The notes below the pieces were generated by a model. The model made no database searches. It was not told the origin of the DNA and saw only the letters and a program-made list of their open reading frames with translations. From positions 124,001 through 188,000 of the forward strand of contig CAWBPA010000023.1 of assembly GCA_963790545.1 (NCBI GenBank): 64,000 bases of DNA, written 5' to 3'. A program made the position numbers and the translations under genes. This document shows positions 36,158 through 43,640 of this stretch, piece after piece (position 1 is the stretch's first letter; the number at the start of each line of letters is the position of its first letter). This DNA is from DATBJG01 sp963790545. Lineage in GTDB: Bacteria > Acidobacteriota > Vicinamibacteria > Vicinamibacterales > JAMQPK01.

Positions 36158-37444
36158 ATGTACCTGTCCAAGAAGCACGTCTCACGGCGAACGGTGTTGA
36201 AGGCCGTCGGGGCCAGCATCGCGCTGCCGCTCCTGGATGCCATGAATCCGGTCGCCACCGCGTGGGCCCAGACGGCGGCCGGCTCGACCCCGAAACGGCT
36301 CGCCTTCGTCGGGTTTCCGCACGGCGCCATCATGGACCGATGGTCGCCGGCGCAGACGGGCACGACCTACGAAATGTCGCCGATCCTCCAGCCGTTCGAG
36401 CCACTCCGGCAGCACCTGACCATCGTCTCGGGGTTGCGCAACAAGCCCGGCGAAACGCCCGAGCCGCACGGCTATATCGAGATGACGTGGCTGACCTGTG
36501 TGAAGCCCTGGGACCGGGGCGTTGCCGGGGCGGATTCGGGTGTCAGTGCCGATCAGTTTGCGGCGAAGCATATCGGTCAAGACACGCGGCTGCCATCGCT
36601 CGAACTCACGACCGCGCTCGGCGGAGCGCGGCTGGCGTGGCGAACGCCGACGCAGCCGTTGCCGCAAGAAGGCAATCCGCGTGCGGTGTTCCAGAAGCTG
36701 TTCGGCCAGGGCGATACGGACGCTGAGCGTGCGGCGATTCTCCACGAGACCGGCAGCATCCTGGACCGCGTCAAGGGGCAAGCCGCACGGCTGCAGGCAA
36801 GCCTCGGTGTTCGCGACCGTGTCGTCGTCAGCGACTATCTCGACTCGGTCCGCGAGATCGAGCGGCGTGTGCAGATGGCGTCCCAGCAGGACATGTCCCG
36901 ACTGGACATTCCGGATGCGCCGGTTGGCACCCCGAATGATCTCACCGAGCATTTCAAGCTGATGTTCGATCTCATGGCCCTCGCGTTCCAGGCAGACATC
37001 ACTCGCATCATCACGTTCTCGATGGACCGCGAAGCGAGCATGCGCACGTACACGAACCTCGGGATCGCCGAAGGGTTCCATCCGCTGTCACATCACGGGA
37101 ACAATTCGCAGAAGCAAGACAAGCTCGTGCAGATTCAGAAGTACCACACGGAAGTGTTCGCCAAATTCGTCGAGCGGCTGTCAAAGGCACAGGAGGCCGA
37201 CGGCACGGTGCTCGATCACTCGACGATCCTGTACGGCAGCAACATGAGCAATAGCGACAAGCACAACAACGACCCGCTGCCGTCGGCGATTCTCGGCCAC
37301 GCCCACGGACGCATCAAAGGCGGTCAGCACCTGAAGTATCCGCAGGACTCGCGTTTCGCCGATCTGCTCGTGACGCTGTTCGACCGGAACAACATCCCCG
37401 TGGAAAAGATCGGCGACAGCGGCGGGATCCTGTCTGAGATCTGA
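36158..37444 (+). CDS. DUF1552 domain secreted protein
   Basis: The 428-aa protein starts with a Tat-type signal (MYLSKKHVSRRTVLKAVGAS, then IALPLLDAM). The DUF1552 body follows, with RLAFVGFPHGAIMDRWSPAQ, DQFAAKHIGQDTRLPSLEL, ADITRIITFSMDREASMRTY and LYGSNMSNSDKHNNDPLPSA. DUF1552 proteins resemble sulfatase/DUF1501-like folds and are nearly always encoded next to DUF1592 proteins, as here (26 bp downstream). They are thought to act as a secreted pair, though no activity is established. I chose the ATG at 36158 because it opens the Tat signal; the longer in-frame start overlaps the previous gene. Confidence 0.9.
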   Translation: MYLSKKHVSRRTVLKAVGASIALPLLDAMNPVATAWAQTAAGSTPKRLAFVGFPHGAIMDRWSPAQTGTTYEMSPILQPFEPLRQHLTIVSGLRNKPGETPEPHGYIEMTWLTCVKPWDRGVAGADSGVSADQFAAKHIGQDTRLPSLELTTALGGARLAWRTPTQPLPQEGNPRAVFQKLFGQGDTDAERAAILHETGSILDRVKGQAARLQASLGVRDRVVVSDYLDSVREIERRVQMASQQDMSRLDIPDAPVGTPNDLTEHFKLMFDLMALAFQADITRIITFSMDREASMRTYTNLGIAEGFHPLSHHGNNSQKQDKLVQIQKYHTEVFAKFVERLSKAQEADGTVLDHSTILYGSNMSNSDKHNNDPLPSAILGHAHGRIKGGQHLKYPQDSRFADLLVTLFDRNNIPVEKIGDSGGILSEI

Positions 37445-37445
37445 T

Positions 37446-39173
37446 ATGCGCAAGCTGTGGGTTGCGACGCGGGGGCTGTGTAGCGCGAAGGCTTTAGCCT
37501 GCGCGTGGATCGTGACGCGCGGGCTGAAGCCCGCGCTCTACATCCCGGTGTTGTTCGCGACGGCTTGGCTCGCGGCTATGCCGATGGCAACGGCCGCCTT
37601 GGGCGCCGAAGCCTTGGCGAAGGCGGCCGCGACAACACTGCTTGAGGCGGCCGAGCATGGCGACCGCGCGACTGCGTTGCGCTTGCTGGCCAAAGGCGCC
37701 GACCCGAATACGCCCGGACCGGATGGGACGACCGCCGTTATGTGGGCCGCGTCGAACAACGATCTCGAGTTGGTGCGCGCGCTCATCAAGGCCGGCGCAA
37801 ACGTCAAACTGAAGAACCAGTTCGGCACCTCTGCGCTGACCGAGGCTGCCATCATCGGTTCAGCGCCGGTGATCGACGTGCTACTCAAGGCGGGCGCCGA
37901 TCCCAATACCAGGAATCCAGAAGGTGAAACACCCCTGATGGCCGTCGCGCGCACCGGCAAAGTCGATGCCGCCAGCGTGCTGTTGGAGGCCGGTGCCGAC
38001 GTCAATGCCAAGGAAAACTGGGGCGGGCAGTCGGCCCTGATGTGGGCCGCCGCGCAAAGTCAGGCCGAGATGGTGAAGTTGCTGGCCTCTCGAGGCGCCG
38101 ACGTCAATGCGCGCGGCGTCATCCGCCAATGGGAACGCAAGGTCATCACCGAGCCGCGTCCGAAGGACATGAACAAGGGTGGCTTCACTCCCTTGCTCTA
38201 TGCCGCGCGCGAGGGCTGCGTCGAATGTGCGCATCACCTGATCGCGGCCGGCGCCGATCCGAATCTCGAGGATCCGGAACGGATCACGCCGCTCAACATG
38301 GCTCTGCTCAATCTGCATTTCGAGTTTGCCGCGTACATGATCAAAGCCGGCGCCGATGTCGACAAATGGGATCTGTTCGGCCGGTCGCCGTTGTACATGG
38401 CTGCTGACGTCAGCACGCTGCCGGTCAAGGGGAACGGCGCCATGGCCGTGCTCCCGAGTGAGGATTCGGTCGCTGCGCTCGACGTCGCCAGGATGCTATT
38501 CGAGGCCGGTGCCAATCCGAATCTCCAGCTGAAGCGTCGACCGCCGTATCGCGACGTCCCGCAGGATCGCGGCGGCGACACGATCCTGGCCCAGGGCGCA
38601 ACGCCCCTGCTGCGGGCTGCGCGCGCGGGCGACGCGCCGTTCGTCGAATTGCTGTTGAAGCACAAGGCGATGGTCGATCTGCCGAGCAAGGAAGGTGTCA
38701 CGCCGCTGATGGCCGCCGCGGGCGTCGAATTCGGCGACCGCGTCACGCGCGGACGCAATCGCACCAACGAAGGCGTGCTCGCGACCATGCGGCTGCTCCT
38801 CGACGCCGGTGCGAACATCAATGCGAGGATGGTGGTGGAGCCGGGACGCAACCCGGCAGATGGCTTGTCGCAGGCCGCGGTGTTTGCCGTGGCCCTTCGT
38901 CGCCCCAGTCAAATACCGAGCGCGTCGGCCGTGCCGCACCAGACGGCCCTGCACGGCGCGGCGCAGCGCGGTTTCACCCCATTCGTGAAATTCCTGGCCG
39001 AGAACGGTGCCGATTTGCAGGCCAAGGATGCCAGTGGACGGACGCCGCTCGACCTGGCGAAGGGTCTCGGCGTGCCGGGCGTTCGTCAGGCGGCGCGGGA
39101 ACCGTTCCCGGAGACCGTCGCCCTGCTCGAATCGCTGATGGCCGCAACGGGCAGCGGACGATCATCTCCGTAA
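37446..39173 (+). CDS. Secreted ankyrin-repeat protein
   Basis: The 575-aa protein has a hydrophobic N-terminal region (LYIPVLFATAWLAAMPMATA) and then about ten ankyrin repeats, starting near residue 62. Typical units are DGTTAVMWAASNNDLELVRA and EGETPLMAVARTGKVDAASV. Two spacers break the array, near residues 225-245 and 335-390. It starts one base after the DUF1552 stop and forms the usual third member of the DUF1592-DUF1552-ankyrin cluster. A protein-binding role outside the cytoplasm is likely. Residues 12-33 are encoded by a REP-like element (37479-37542), which lengthens the sequence ahead of the signal peptide. The true start may therefore lie further in. Confidence 0.88.
   Translation: MRKLWVATRGLCSAKALACAWIVTRGLKPALYIPVLFATAWLAAMPMATAALGAEALAKAAATTLLEAAEHGDRATALRLLAKGADPNTPGPDGTTAVMWAASNNDLELVRALIKAGANVKLKNQFGTSALTEAAIIGSAPVIDVLLKAGADPNTRNPEGETPLMAVARTGKVDAASVLLEAGADVNAKENWGGQSALMWAAAQSQAEMVKLLASRGADVNARGVIRQWERKVITEPRPKDMNKGGFTPLLYAAREGCVECAHHLIAAGADPNLEDPERITPLNMALLNLHFEFAAYMIKAGADVDKWDLFGRSPLYMAADVSTLPVKGNGAMAVLPSEDSVAALDVARMLFEAGANPNLQLKRRPPYRDVPQDRGGDTILAQGATPLLRAARAGDAPFVELLLKHKAMVDLPSKEGVTPLMAAAGVEFGDRVTRGRNRTNEGVLATMRLLLDAGANINARMVVEPGRNPADGLSQAAVFAVALRRPSQIPSASAVPHQTALHGAAQRGFTPFVKFLAENGADLQAKDASGRTPLDLAKGLGVPGVRQAAREPFPETVALLESLMAATGSGRSSP
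37479..37542. repeat. REP-like element within the ankyrin gene signal region
   Basis: The element begins TGTAGCGCGAAGGC and ends GCCCGCGCTCTACA. It has internal stems AAGGCTTTAGCCT and GCGGGCTGAAGCCCGC. It matches the element at 33556 in outline. It is read through in frame and encodes about 21 residues upstream of the predicted signal peptide. Confidence 0.72.
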
Positions 39174-39189
39174 CTGGCAGGCTATCCCC

Positions 39190-39300
39190 GTTTTCAGTTC
39201 TCCGTATTCCGTTATCCGTTCTTGCAAATGGGCAATCGAGTCAAATCGGTCGAGAAGACGCCAGACAGGCATGGAAAACAGACTACGGAGAACTGAAAAC
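39190..39300. repeat. Intergenic inverted repeat (17-bp perfect arms)
   Basis: GTTTTCAGTTCTCCGTA (39190-39206) and its exact reverse complement (39284-39300) flank 77 bases that include the low-complexity run TATTCCGTTATCCGTT. It occupies part of the roughly 665-bp stretch between the ankyrin gene and kdpD. No coding evidence was seen inside it. Confidence 0.65.
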
Positions 39301-39370
39301 TGCTCTAGGCACCGTCGTAGTTGCCCAGCAGCGAAGGCTCTAGTGCGGCACCGCACACCGATAATGACCG

Positions 39371-39466
39371 ATGTCCAAATGGATCCCTGCCGGCTGGCAC
39401 AGCGTGACCCCCCGATTGGTGGTGCAGGACGTGGCCGGCCTGGTCGACTTCCTCAAGCAAGCCCTC
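39371..39466 (+). pseudogene. N-terminal fragment of a VOC-family gene
   Basis: The first 32 codons (MSKWIPAGWHSVTPRLVVQD, then VAGLVDFLKQALEA) closely match the start of the intact VOC protein at 56822 (MAKWIPEGWHSVTPRLVVQD, then AAGLVEFLKQAFGA). The similarity ends near 39466, just before the 3' end of a small membrane-protein gene on the other strand. The rest of the VOC domain is missing, so this is a truncated copy. The open frame runs on to 39553 without homology. Confidence 0.75.
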
Positions 39467-39482
39467 GAAGCGAGTCGATCCC

Positions 39483-39674
39483 TCACCGGCTTCTCCCATC
39501 CCCCTCCCGTTCAAACTTGTACGAAAAGGCCAGTGCGCTGGCGGCCGCGATGACGCAGTCGGCCTGCCATGAAAGCGACGTCATCAGCCGCCACAGCAGC
39601 GACACGATGACCACCATTGCCACAACGGCAACGATTCGGAGCGCGATGATCAGTCCGCGGATGTTGTGACCCAC
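39483..39674 (-). CDS. Small two-helix membrane protein (63 aa)
   Basis: The frame starts at a GTG with GGAGG six bases upstream, a strong ribosome-binding site. The product has two hydrophobic segments (LIIALRIVAVVAMVVIVSLL and ADCVIAAASALAFSY) and a charged C-terminus (KFEREGDGRSR). I know no family for it. It lies downstream of the kdpD sensor gene on the same strand. It resembles in outline the 53-aa two-helix protein at the other end of the kdp locus (47962-48123): both have an RIV start of helix 1, an IAA pair in helix 2, and an ER near the C-terminus. It could be the last gene of the kdp transcript. Confidence 0.55.
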   Translation of the reverse strand: MGHNIRGLIIALRIVAVVAMVVIVSLLWRLMTSLSWQADCVIAAASALAFSYKFEREGDGRSR

Positions 39675-39838
39675 AATGTTCCTCCGGCACTAGCGCGAAA
39701 AGTAATTCGCAATGCACGTCACTGGACAAGGTGTTCGGATGGTCCATGGCGCGAACAACGGCACGCTGCAACCCGCTGATAAGCACGACGACGGTGTTGA
39801 CTAGAGAATAAAGCATAGCCTCCACTTAGTGGCGCCGA

Positions 39839-40987
39839 TCAGGCGGTGACGACCTCAACTGGAATGACCTGCACAGCGGCGTCCGGTACTTCCCGTAGAA
39901 AGCGATCAAGGGTGGAGCCGTGCACAAGGACCTCCCACCGCGATCGCTGGCTCTGTCCAAAGATGACATGCGTGATGCCCTCTCGACGGGCGAACTCGAT
40001 CAGGCCGTCCGCTGGTCGCGTAGCCTTCACGCGCACCACCGTTGCCCCGAGGCTCTCGGCAAGGGCGATATTCTTCGCGAGCGCTTCACGGTCTCTCGGA
40101 TGAATCCGGGTTGGACGCTCTCTCGGTGTCTCCACGTACACCGCATACCACCGGGCACCGAGCCGCCCGGCGATTCGTGCGCCGTTACGAACGACCCGAG
40201 TCGCTTCCAGGTTCGAGCTCATGCAGACCATGACTCGTTCGGGAATGCACGCCGGCTCGAGCCCTTCTTTGGCCCGGTACGAGGCCGCCTTCTCGCTCAC
40301 TTCGTCGGCGACTGCACGCAAGGCCAGTTCGCGGAGTGTCGAAAGATTGCCCTTTCTGAAGAAATTCGACAGCGCCTGCTCGACCTTTTCGGGTTTATAG
40401 ATCTTTCCCTCTCGCAGTCGATTACGTAGCTCCTCGACGGTGACATCCACGTTGATGACTTCGTCGGCGCGGTCGAGGAAGGTGTCTGGGACCGTCTCGC
40501 GTACGCGCACGCCCGTGACTCTCGCGACGGCGTCGTTGAGCGTCTCGAGATGTTGGATGTTCACTGCGGTCATGACGTGGATGCCGCCCTCGAGGATCTC
40601 GAGGACGTCCTGGTACCGCTTCAAGTGCCGACTGCCCGGCACGTTGCTGTGCGCCAGTTCGTCGACGACAACGGCGGCCGGGTTGCGCCGGCGAATGGCG
40701 TCGACGTCCATTTCCTCCATCTCAACGCCGCGGTACGGAATCTTGCGCCTCGGAACGATCTCGAGATCGCGGATCTGCGCGTCAGTTTCCCGGCGACCGT
40801 AGGTCTCGACGAACCCGATAACGACGTCGAGTCCACGATCGCGCAGCGCATGGGCATCCCGCACCATCTCGTAGGTTTTGCCCACACCTGGAGCCGCGCC
40901 GATGTAAACCCGCAGCCGCGCTCGCTCGCGGTCGCGTAGCCGTTCGAGAAGTTGATCGGGCGTGGTTGGGCGGGTTGAAGCCATCAT
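39839..40987 (-). CDS. kdpD: KdpD sensor module (KdpD N-terminal plus USP domains) without kinase
   Basis: The 382-aa protein consists only of the cytoplasmic sensor half of KdpD. The KdpD domain covers residues 20-235, with Walker A GAAPGVGKTY, VVVDELAHSNVPGSRHLKRY and VNIQHLETLND. A universal-stress-protein-like domain covers 250-375 (MVCMSSNLEATRVVRNG, ARWYAVYVETP, HVIFGQSQRSRW). The histidine kinase half is encoded separately at 46360-47965. The USP part carries an SSN...WYAVY arrangement comparable to the S. aureus KdpD c-di-AMP site (SxS...FTAxY), so second-messenger control is plausible. Its start overlaps the kdpB stop by ATGA, making it the last kdp gene. Confidence 0.9.
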   Translation of the reverse strand: MMASTRPTTPDQLLERLRDRERARLRVYIGAAPGVGKTYEMVRDAHALRDRGLDVVIGFVETYGRRETDAQIRDLEIVPRRKIPYRGVEMEEMDVDAIRRRNPAAVVVDELAHSNVPGSRHLKRYQDVLEILEGGIHVMTAVNIQHLETLNDAVARVTGVRVRETVPDTFLDRADEVINVDVTVEELRNRLREGKIYKPEKVEQALSNFFRKGNLSTLRELALRAVADEVSEKAASYRAKEGLEPACIPERVMVCMSSNLEATRVVRNGARIAGRLGARWYAVYVETPRERPTRIHPRDREALAKNIALAESLGATVVRVKATRPADGLIEFARREGITHVIFGQSQRSRWEVLVHGSTLDRFLREVPDAAVQVIPVEVVTA

Positions 40988-43023
40988 GAAAGCCCGGCAG
41001 CAACCACGAAAAGGTCGATCACCTTGATCCCCACGAACGGCAGCACAACGCCCCCGACGCCGTAGATCAGCATGTTCCGCCGCAGGATCGCCGCGGCGCC
41101 CAGCGGTCTGTACACCACACCTCGCAGCGCAATCGGGATCAGCGCAATGATGATCAGCGCATTGAAGATGACGGCCGAGAGAATGGCCGATTGTGGAGTC
41201 GCCAGCCGCATCACATTCAGCACCGCCACCTGCGGAAACGCGAGCATGAACATCGCCGGAATAATCGCGAAGTATTTGGCAATGTCGTTCGCAATGGAGA
41301 ACGTCGTCAGTGCACCACGCGTCATCAGGAGCTGCTTTCCGATCTCGACAACCTCGATCAGCTTTGTCGGATTCGAGTCGAGATCGACCATGTTGCCCGC
41401 CTCCTTCGCCGCCATGGTTCCGGTGTTCATGGCCACCCCGACGTCTGCCTGCGCGAGCGCGGGAGCGTCATTCGTGCCGTCGCCGGTCATCGCGACCATG
41501 CGGCCGCCGCCCTGTTCTTGCCGAATCAGCCGCAGCTTGTCCTCCGGCGTCGCCTGGGCGAGAAAGTCGTCGACGCCAGCCTCGGCGGCGATGGCGGCGG
41601 CCGTCAACGGGTTGTCGCCCGTGATCATCACGGTGCGGATGCCCATCGCTCTCATGTGCGCGAACCGCTCGCGCATTCCACCCTTCACGATGTCCTTGAG
41701 ATGCACGACGCCGAGCGCGCGATTGTTTTCCGCCACGGCGAGCGGTGTGCCTCCCGCTCTGGCAATGTGATCCGCCTGGCGCTTCAGTTCCATGGGGAGC
41801 GTAGCGCCCTGTTCGCCGACGAATTGTGCGACGGCGTCCACGGCGCCCTTCCGGATCCGGCGTCCATTGAGATCGATTCCGGACATCCGCGTCTGCGCGG
41901 TAAACGGGACGAAGGTCGCCTCGAGCGAGGCGAGCTCGCGCGCTCGGATGCCGTACTGCTGTTTGGCCAGCACCACAATCGAGCGACCTTCAGGAGTTTC
42001 GTCAGCGAGAGATGCGAGCTGAGCTGCGTCCGCCAGCGCGCCATTGCTAACGCCCGGCACCGGGCAGAATTCTGTCGCTTGCCGATTGCCTAACGTGATC
42101 GTTCCCGTCTTATCGAGCAACAACGTGTCCACATCACCGGCGGCTTCTACGGCACGTCCCGACATTGCGAGCACGTTGTGCTGAACTAGCCTGTCCATAC
42201 CCGCGATTCCGATTGCAGAGATGAGGGCACCGATGGTCGTGGGGATGAGACAGACAAGGAGGGACACGAGCACAGGCACCGGAATCGACGTGCCCGCATA
42301 CCAGGCGAACGGCTGCAGCGTGACGACCACGAGCAGGAACACAAGCGTGAGGACTGCCAGCAAGATGTTGAGGGCAATTTCGTTGGGCGTTTTCTGACGC
42401 ACCGCGCCTTCGACGAGCGCGATCATCCGATCGAGGAACGTCTCGCCCGGGTTCGATGTCACACGAATCTTGATCCAATCGGACAACACCCGCGTGCCAG
42501 CCGTCACAGCGGATCGGTCCCCGCCAGATTCCCGAATCACTGGCGCCGACTCGCCGGTGATTGCCGATTCGTCGACGCTCGCGATGCCCTCGATCACCTC
42601 TCCATCTCCCGGGATGACTTGCCCCGCTTCGACAAGAACAATATCGCCAGCCCTGAGGACGCTGGCGGGCACCGTCTCCCGCGCATCTCCACGGAGGCGC
42701 ACAGCCACCGCCTCTGCTTTCGTTCGCCGAAGCGTAGCGGCCTGCGCCTTGCCACGGCCTTCCGCCATGGCCTCGGCAAGGTTGGCGAACAGCACCGTAA
42801 ACCACAGCCAGAGTGAAATCTGGCCGGTGAACAGAGACGTTGCCGCCGGTCCCGTCAACTCACTCAGGAAAGCCACAGTCGTAATCACGCTTCCGATCTC
42901 GACGATGAACATCACGGGATTCTTGAATTGGACTCGCGGATCGAGCTTCCGGAACGAATCCAGGACGGCCTGTCGCAGGATTGCTCGGTCCCACAACGAA
43001 ATTCGATGACCACGTTCTGCCAT
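40984..43023 (-). CDS. kdpB: KdpB: ATPase subunit of the K+-transporting Kdp pump
   Basis: The 679-aa P-type ATPase has ESAITGESAPVIRESGG (actuator TGES), the phosphorylation site LLLDKTGTITLGNRQATEF, VMITGDNPLTAAAIAAEAG, and the hinge MTGDGTNDAPALAQADVG. Length and motifs match KdpB (E. coli 682 aa). It hydrolyses ATP to drive high-affinity K+ import through KdpA in the inner membrane. I chose the ATG at 43023 (MAERGHRISLWDRAIL), 10 bp after the kdpC stop; a TTG at 43080 would overlap kdpC and add 19 non-conserved residues. Gene order here is kdpA-kdpC-kdpB, so kdpB lies after kdpC, unlike the usual A-B-C. Confidence 0.95.
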   Translation of the reverse strand: MAERGHRISLWDRAILRQAVLDSFRKLDPRVQFKNPVMFIVEIGSVITTVAFLSELTGPAATSLFTGQISLWLWFTVLFANLAEAMAEGRGKAQAATLRRTKAEAVAVRLRGDARETVPASVLRAGDIVLVEAGQVIPGDGEVIEGIASVDESAITGESAPVIRESGGDRSAVTAGTRVLSDWIKIRVTSNPGETFLDRMIALVEGAVRQKTPNEIALNILLAVLTLVFLLVVVTLQPFAWYAGTSIPVPVLVSLLVCLIPTTIGALISAIGIAGMDRLVQHNVLAMSGRAVEAAGDVDTLLLDKTGTITLGNRQATEFCPVPGVSNGALADAAQLASLADETPEGRSIVVLAKQQYGIRARELASLEATFVPFTAQTRMSGIDLNGRRIRKGAVDAVAQFVGEQGATLPMELKRQADHIARAGGTPLAVAENNRALGVVHLKDIVKGGMRERFAHMRAMGIRTVMITGDNPLTAAAIAAEAGVDDFLAQATPEDKLRLIRQEQGGGRMVAMTGDGTNDAPALAQADVGVAMNTGTMAAKEAGNMVDLDSNPTKLIEVVEIGKQLLMTRGALTTFSIANDIAKYFAIIPAMFMLAFPQVAVLNVMRLATPQSAILSAVIFNALIIIALIPIALRGVVYRPLGAAAILRRNMLIYGVGGVVLPFVGIKVIDLFVVAAGLS

Positions 43024-43033
43024 ACGCGAATGA

Positions 43034-43630
43034 CTATTGATCCGAGCCTTTACTGACGCCGGGCCCTGATTCGCGGTCAAGCGTCAGATTCAGTTGAAGA
43101 ACGTTGATACGAGTCCGGCCCAGGAATCCGAGCGTCGGAGCCTCGGTGTGTTGCCGAACCAATGCGCGGGCGCGGGATTCGGCTATCCGCCGCGCGCTTG
43201 CCACGCGAGCAACCTGAATCTCGGCTGCCTCCGGTGGAATGTGTGGATCTAATCCGCCTCCGCTCGCCGTAATCATCTCGGAAGGCACGCGAGACGGCGC
43301 AGCACCTTCGCGCCTGACGATCGCGGCGAGCCGCTCGCGCGCAGCCTTCAGATGATCGGGATTCGAGGGTCCGTAGTTGGTCCCGCCAGTGGACGCCGCG
43401 TTGTAGTCCACAGCGGATGGACGAGGCTGGAAGTATCCCGGGCCCGCGAACTTCTGCGCGATCAGTGTCGAGCCGACAATCCGGCCATCGACGCGGCGTA
43501 CCAAGCTGCCCTCGGCTTGGTCTGGGAACGCAAGTCGGCCAACAGCCCAGAGCACCGCGTGATACCCCAATCCGAACAGGACCATCGTCACCAGTGTGAA
43601 TAGGAGACCGCGTTTCAAGTCCTGCAGCAT
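43034..43630 (-). CDS. kdpC: KdpC: accessory subunit of the Kdp pump
   Basis: The 198-aa protein has one N-terminal membrane helix (LLFTLVTMVLFGLGYHAVLW), then GSTLIAQKFAGPGYFQPRPS and TGGTNYGPSNPDHLKA. The C-terminus has MITASGGGLDPHIPPEAAEI and ARALVRQHTEAPTLGFLGRT. These are standard KdpC blocks, including the SGLDPHI-type sequence. KdpC is thought to raise K+ or ATP affinity of the complex from the periplasmic side. It lies between kdpA (10 bp before) and kdpB (10 bp after), an unusual order. Confidence 0.95.
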   Translation of the reverse strand: MLQDLKRGLLFTLVTMVLFGLGYHAVLWAVGRLAFPDQAEGSLVRRVDGRIVGSTLIAQKFAGPGYFQPRPSAVDYNAASTGGTNYGPSNPDHLKAARERLAAIVRREGAAPSRVPSEMITASGGGLDPHIPPEAAEIQVARVASARRIAESRARALVRQHTEAPTLGFLGRTRINVLQLNLTLDRESGPGVSKGSDQ

Positions 43631-43640
43631 CAGTCCCTCG

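Noticed and set aside
39511..39825. 104-codon minus-strand frame starting just after the kdpD sensor gene
   Set aside because: The first 20 residues look membrane-like, but GGAGG is only two bases from the inner ATG and the rest overlaps the better-supported 63-aa ORF in another frame.
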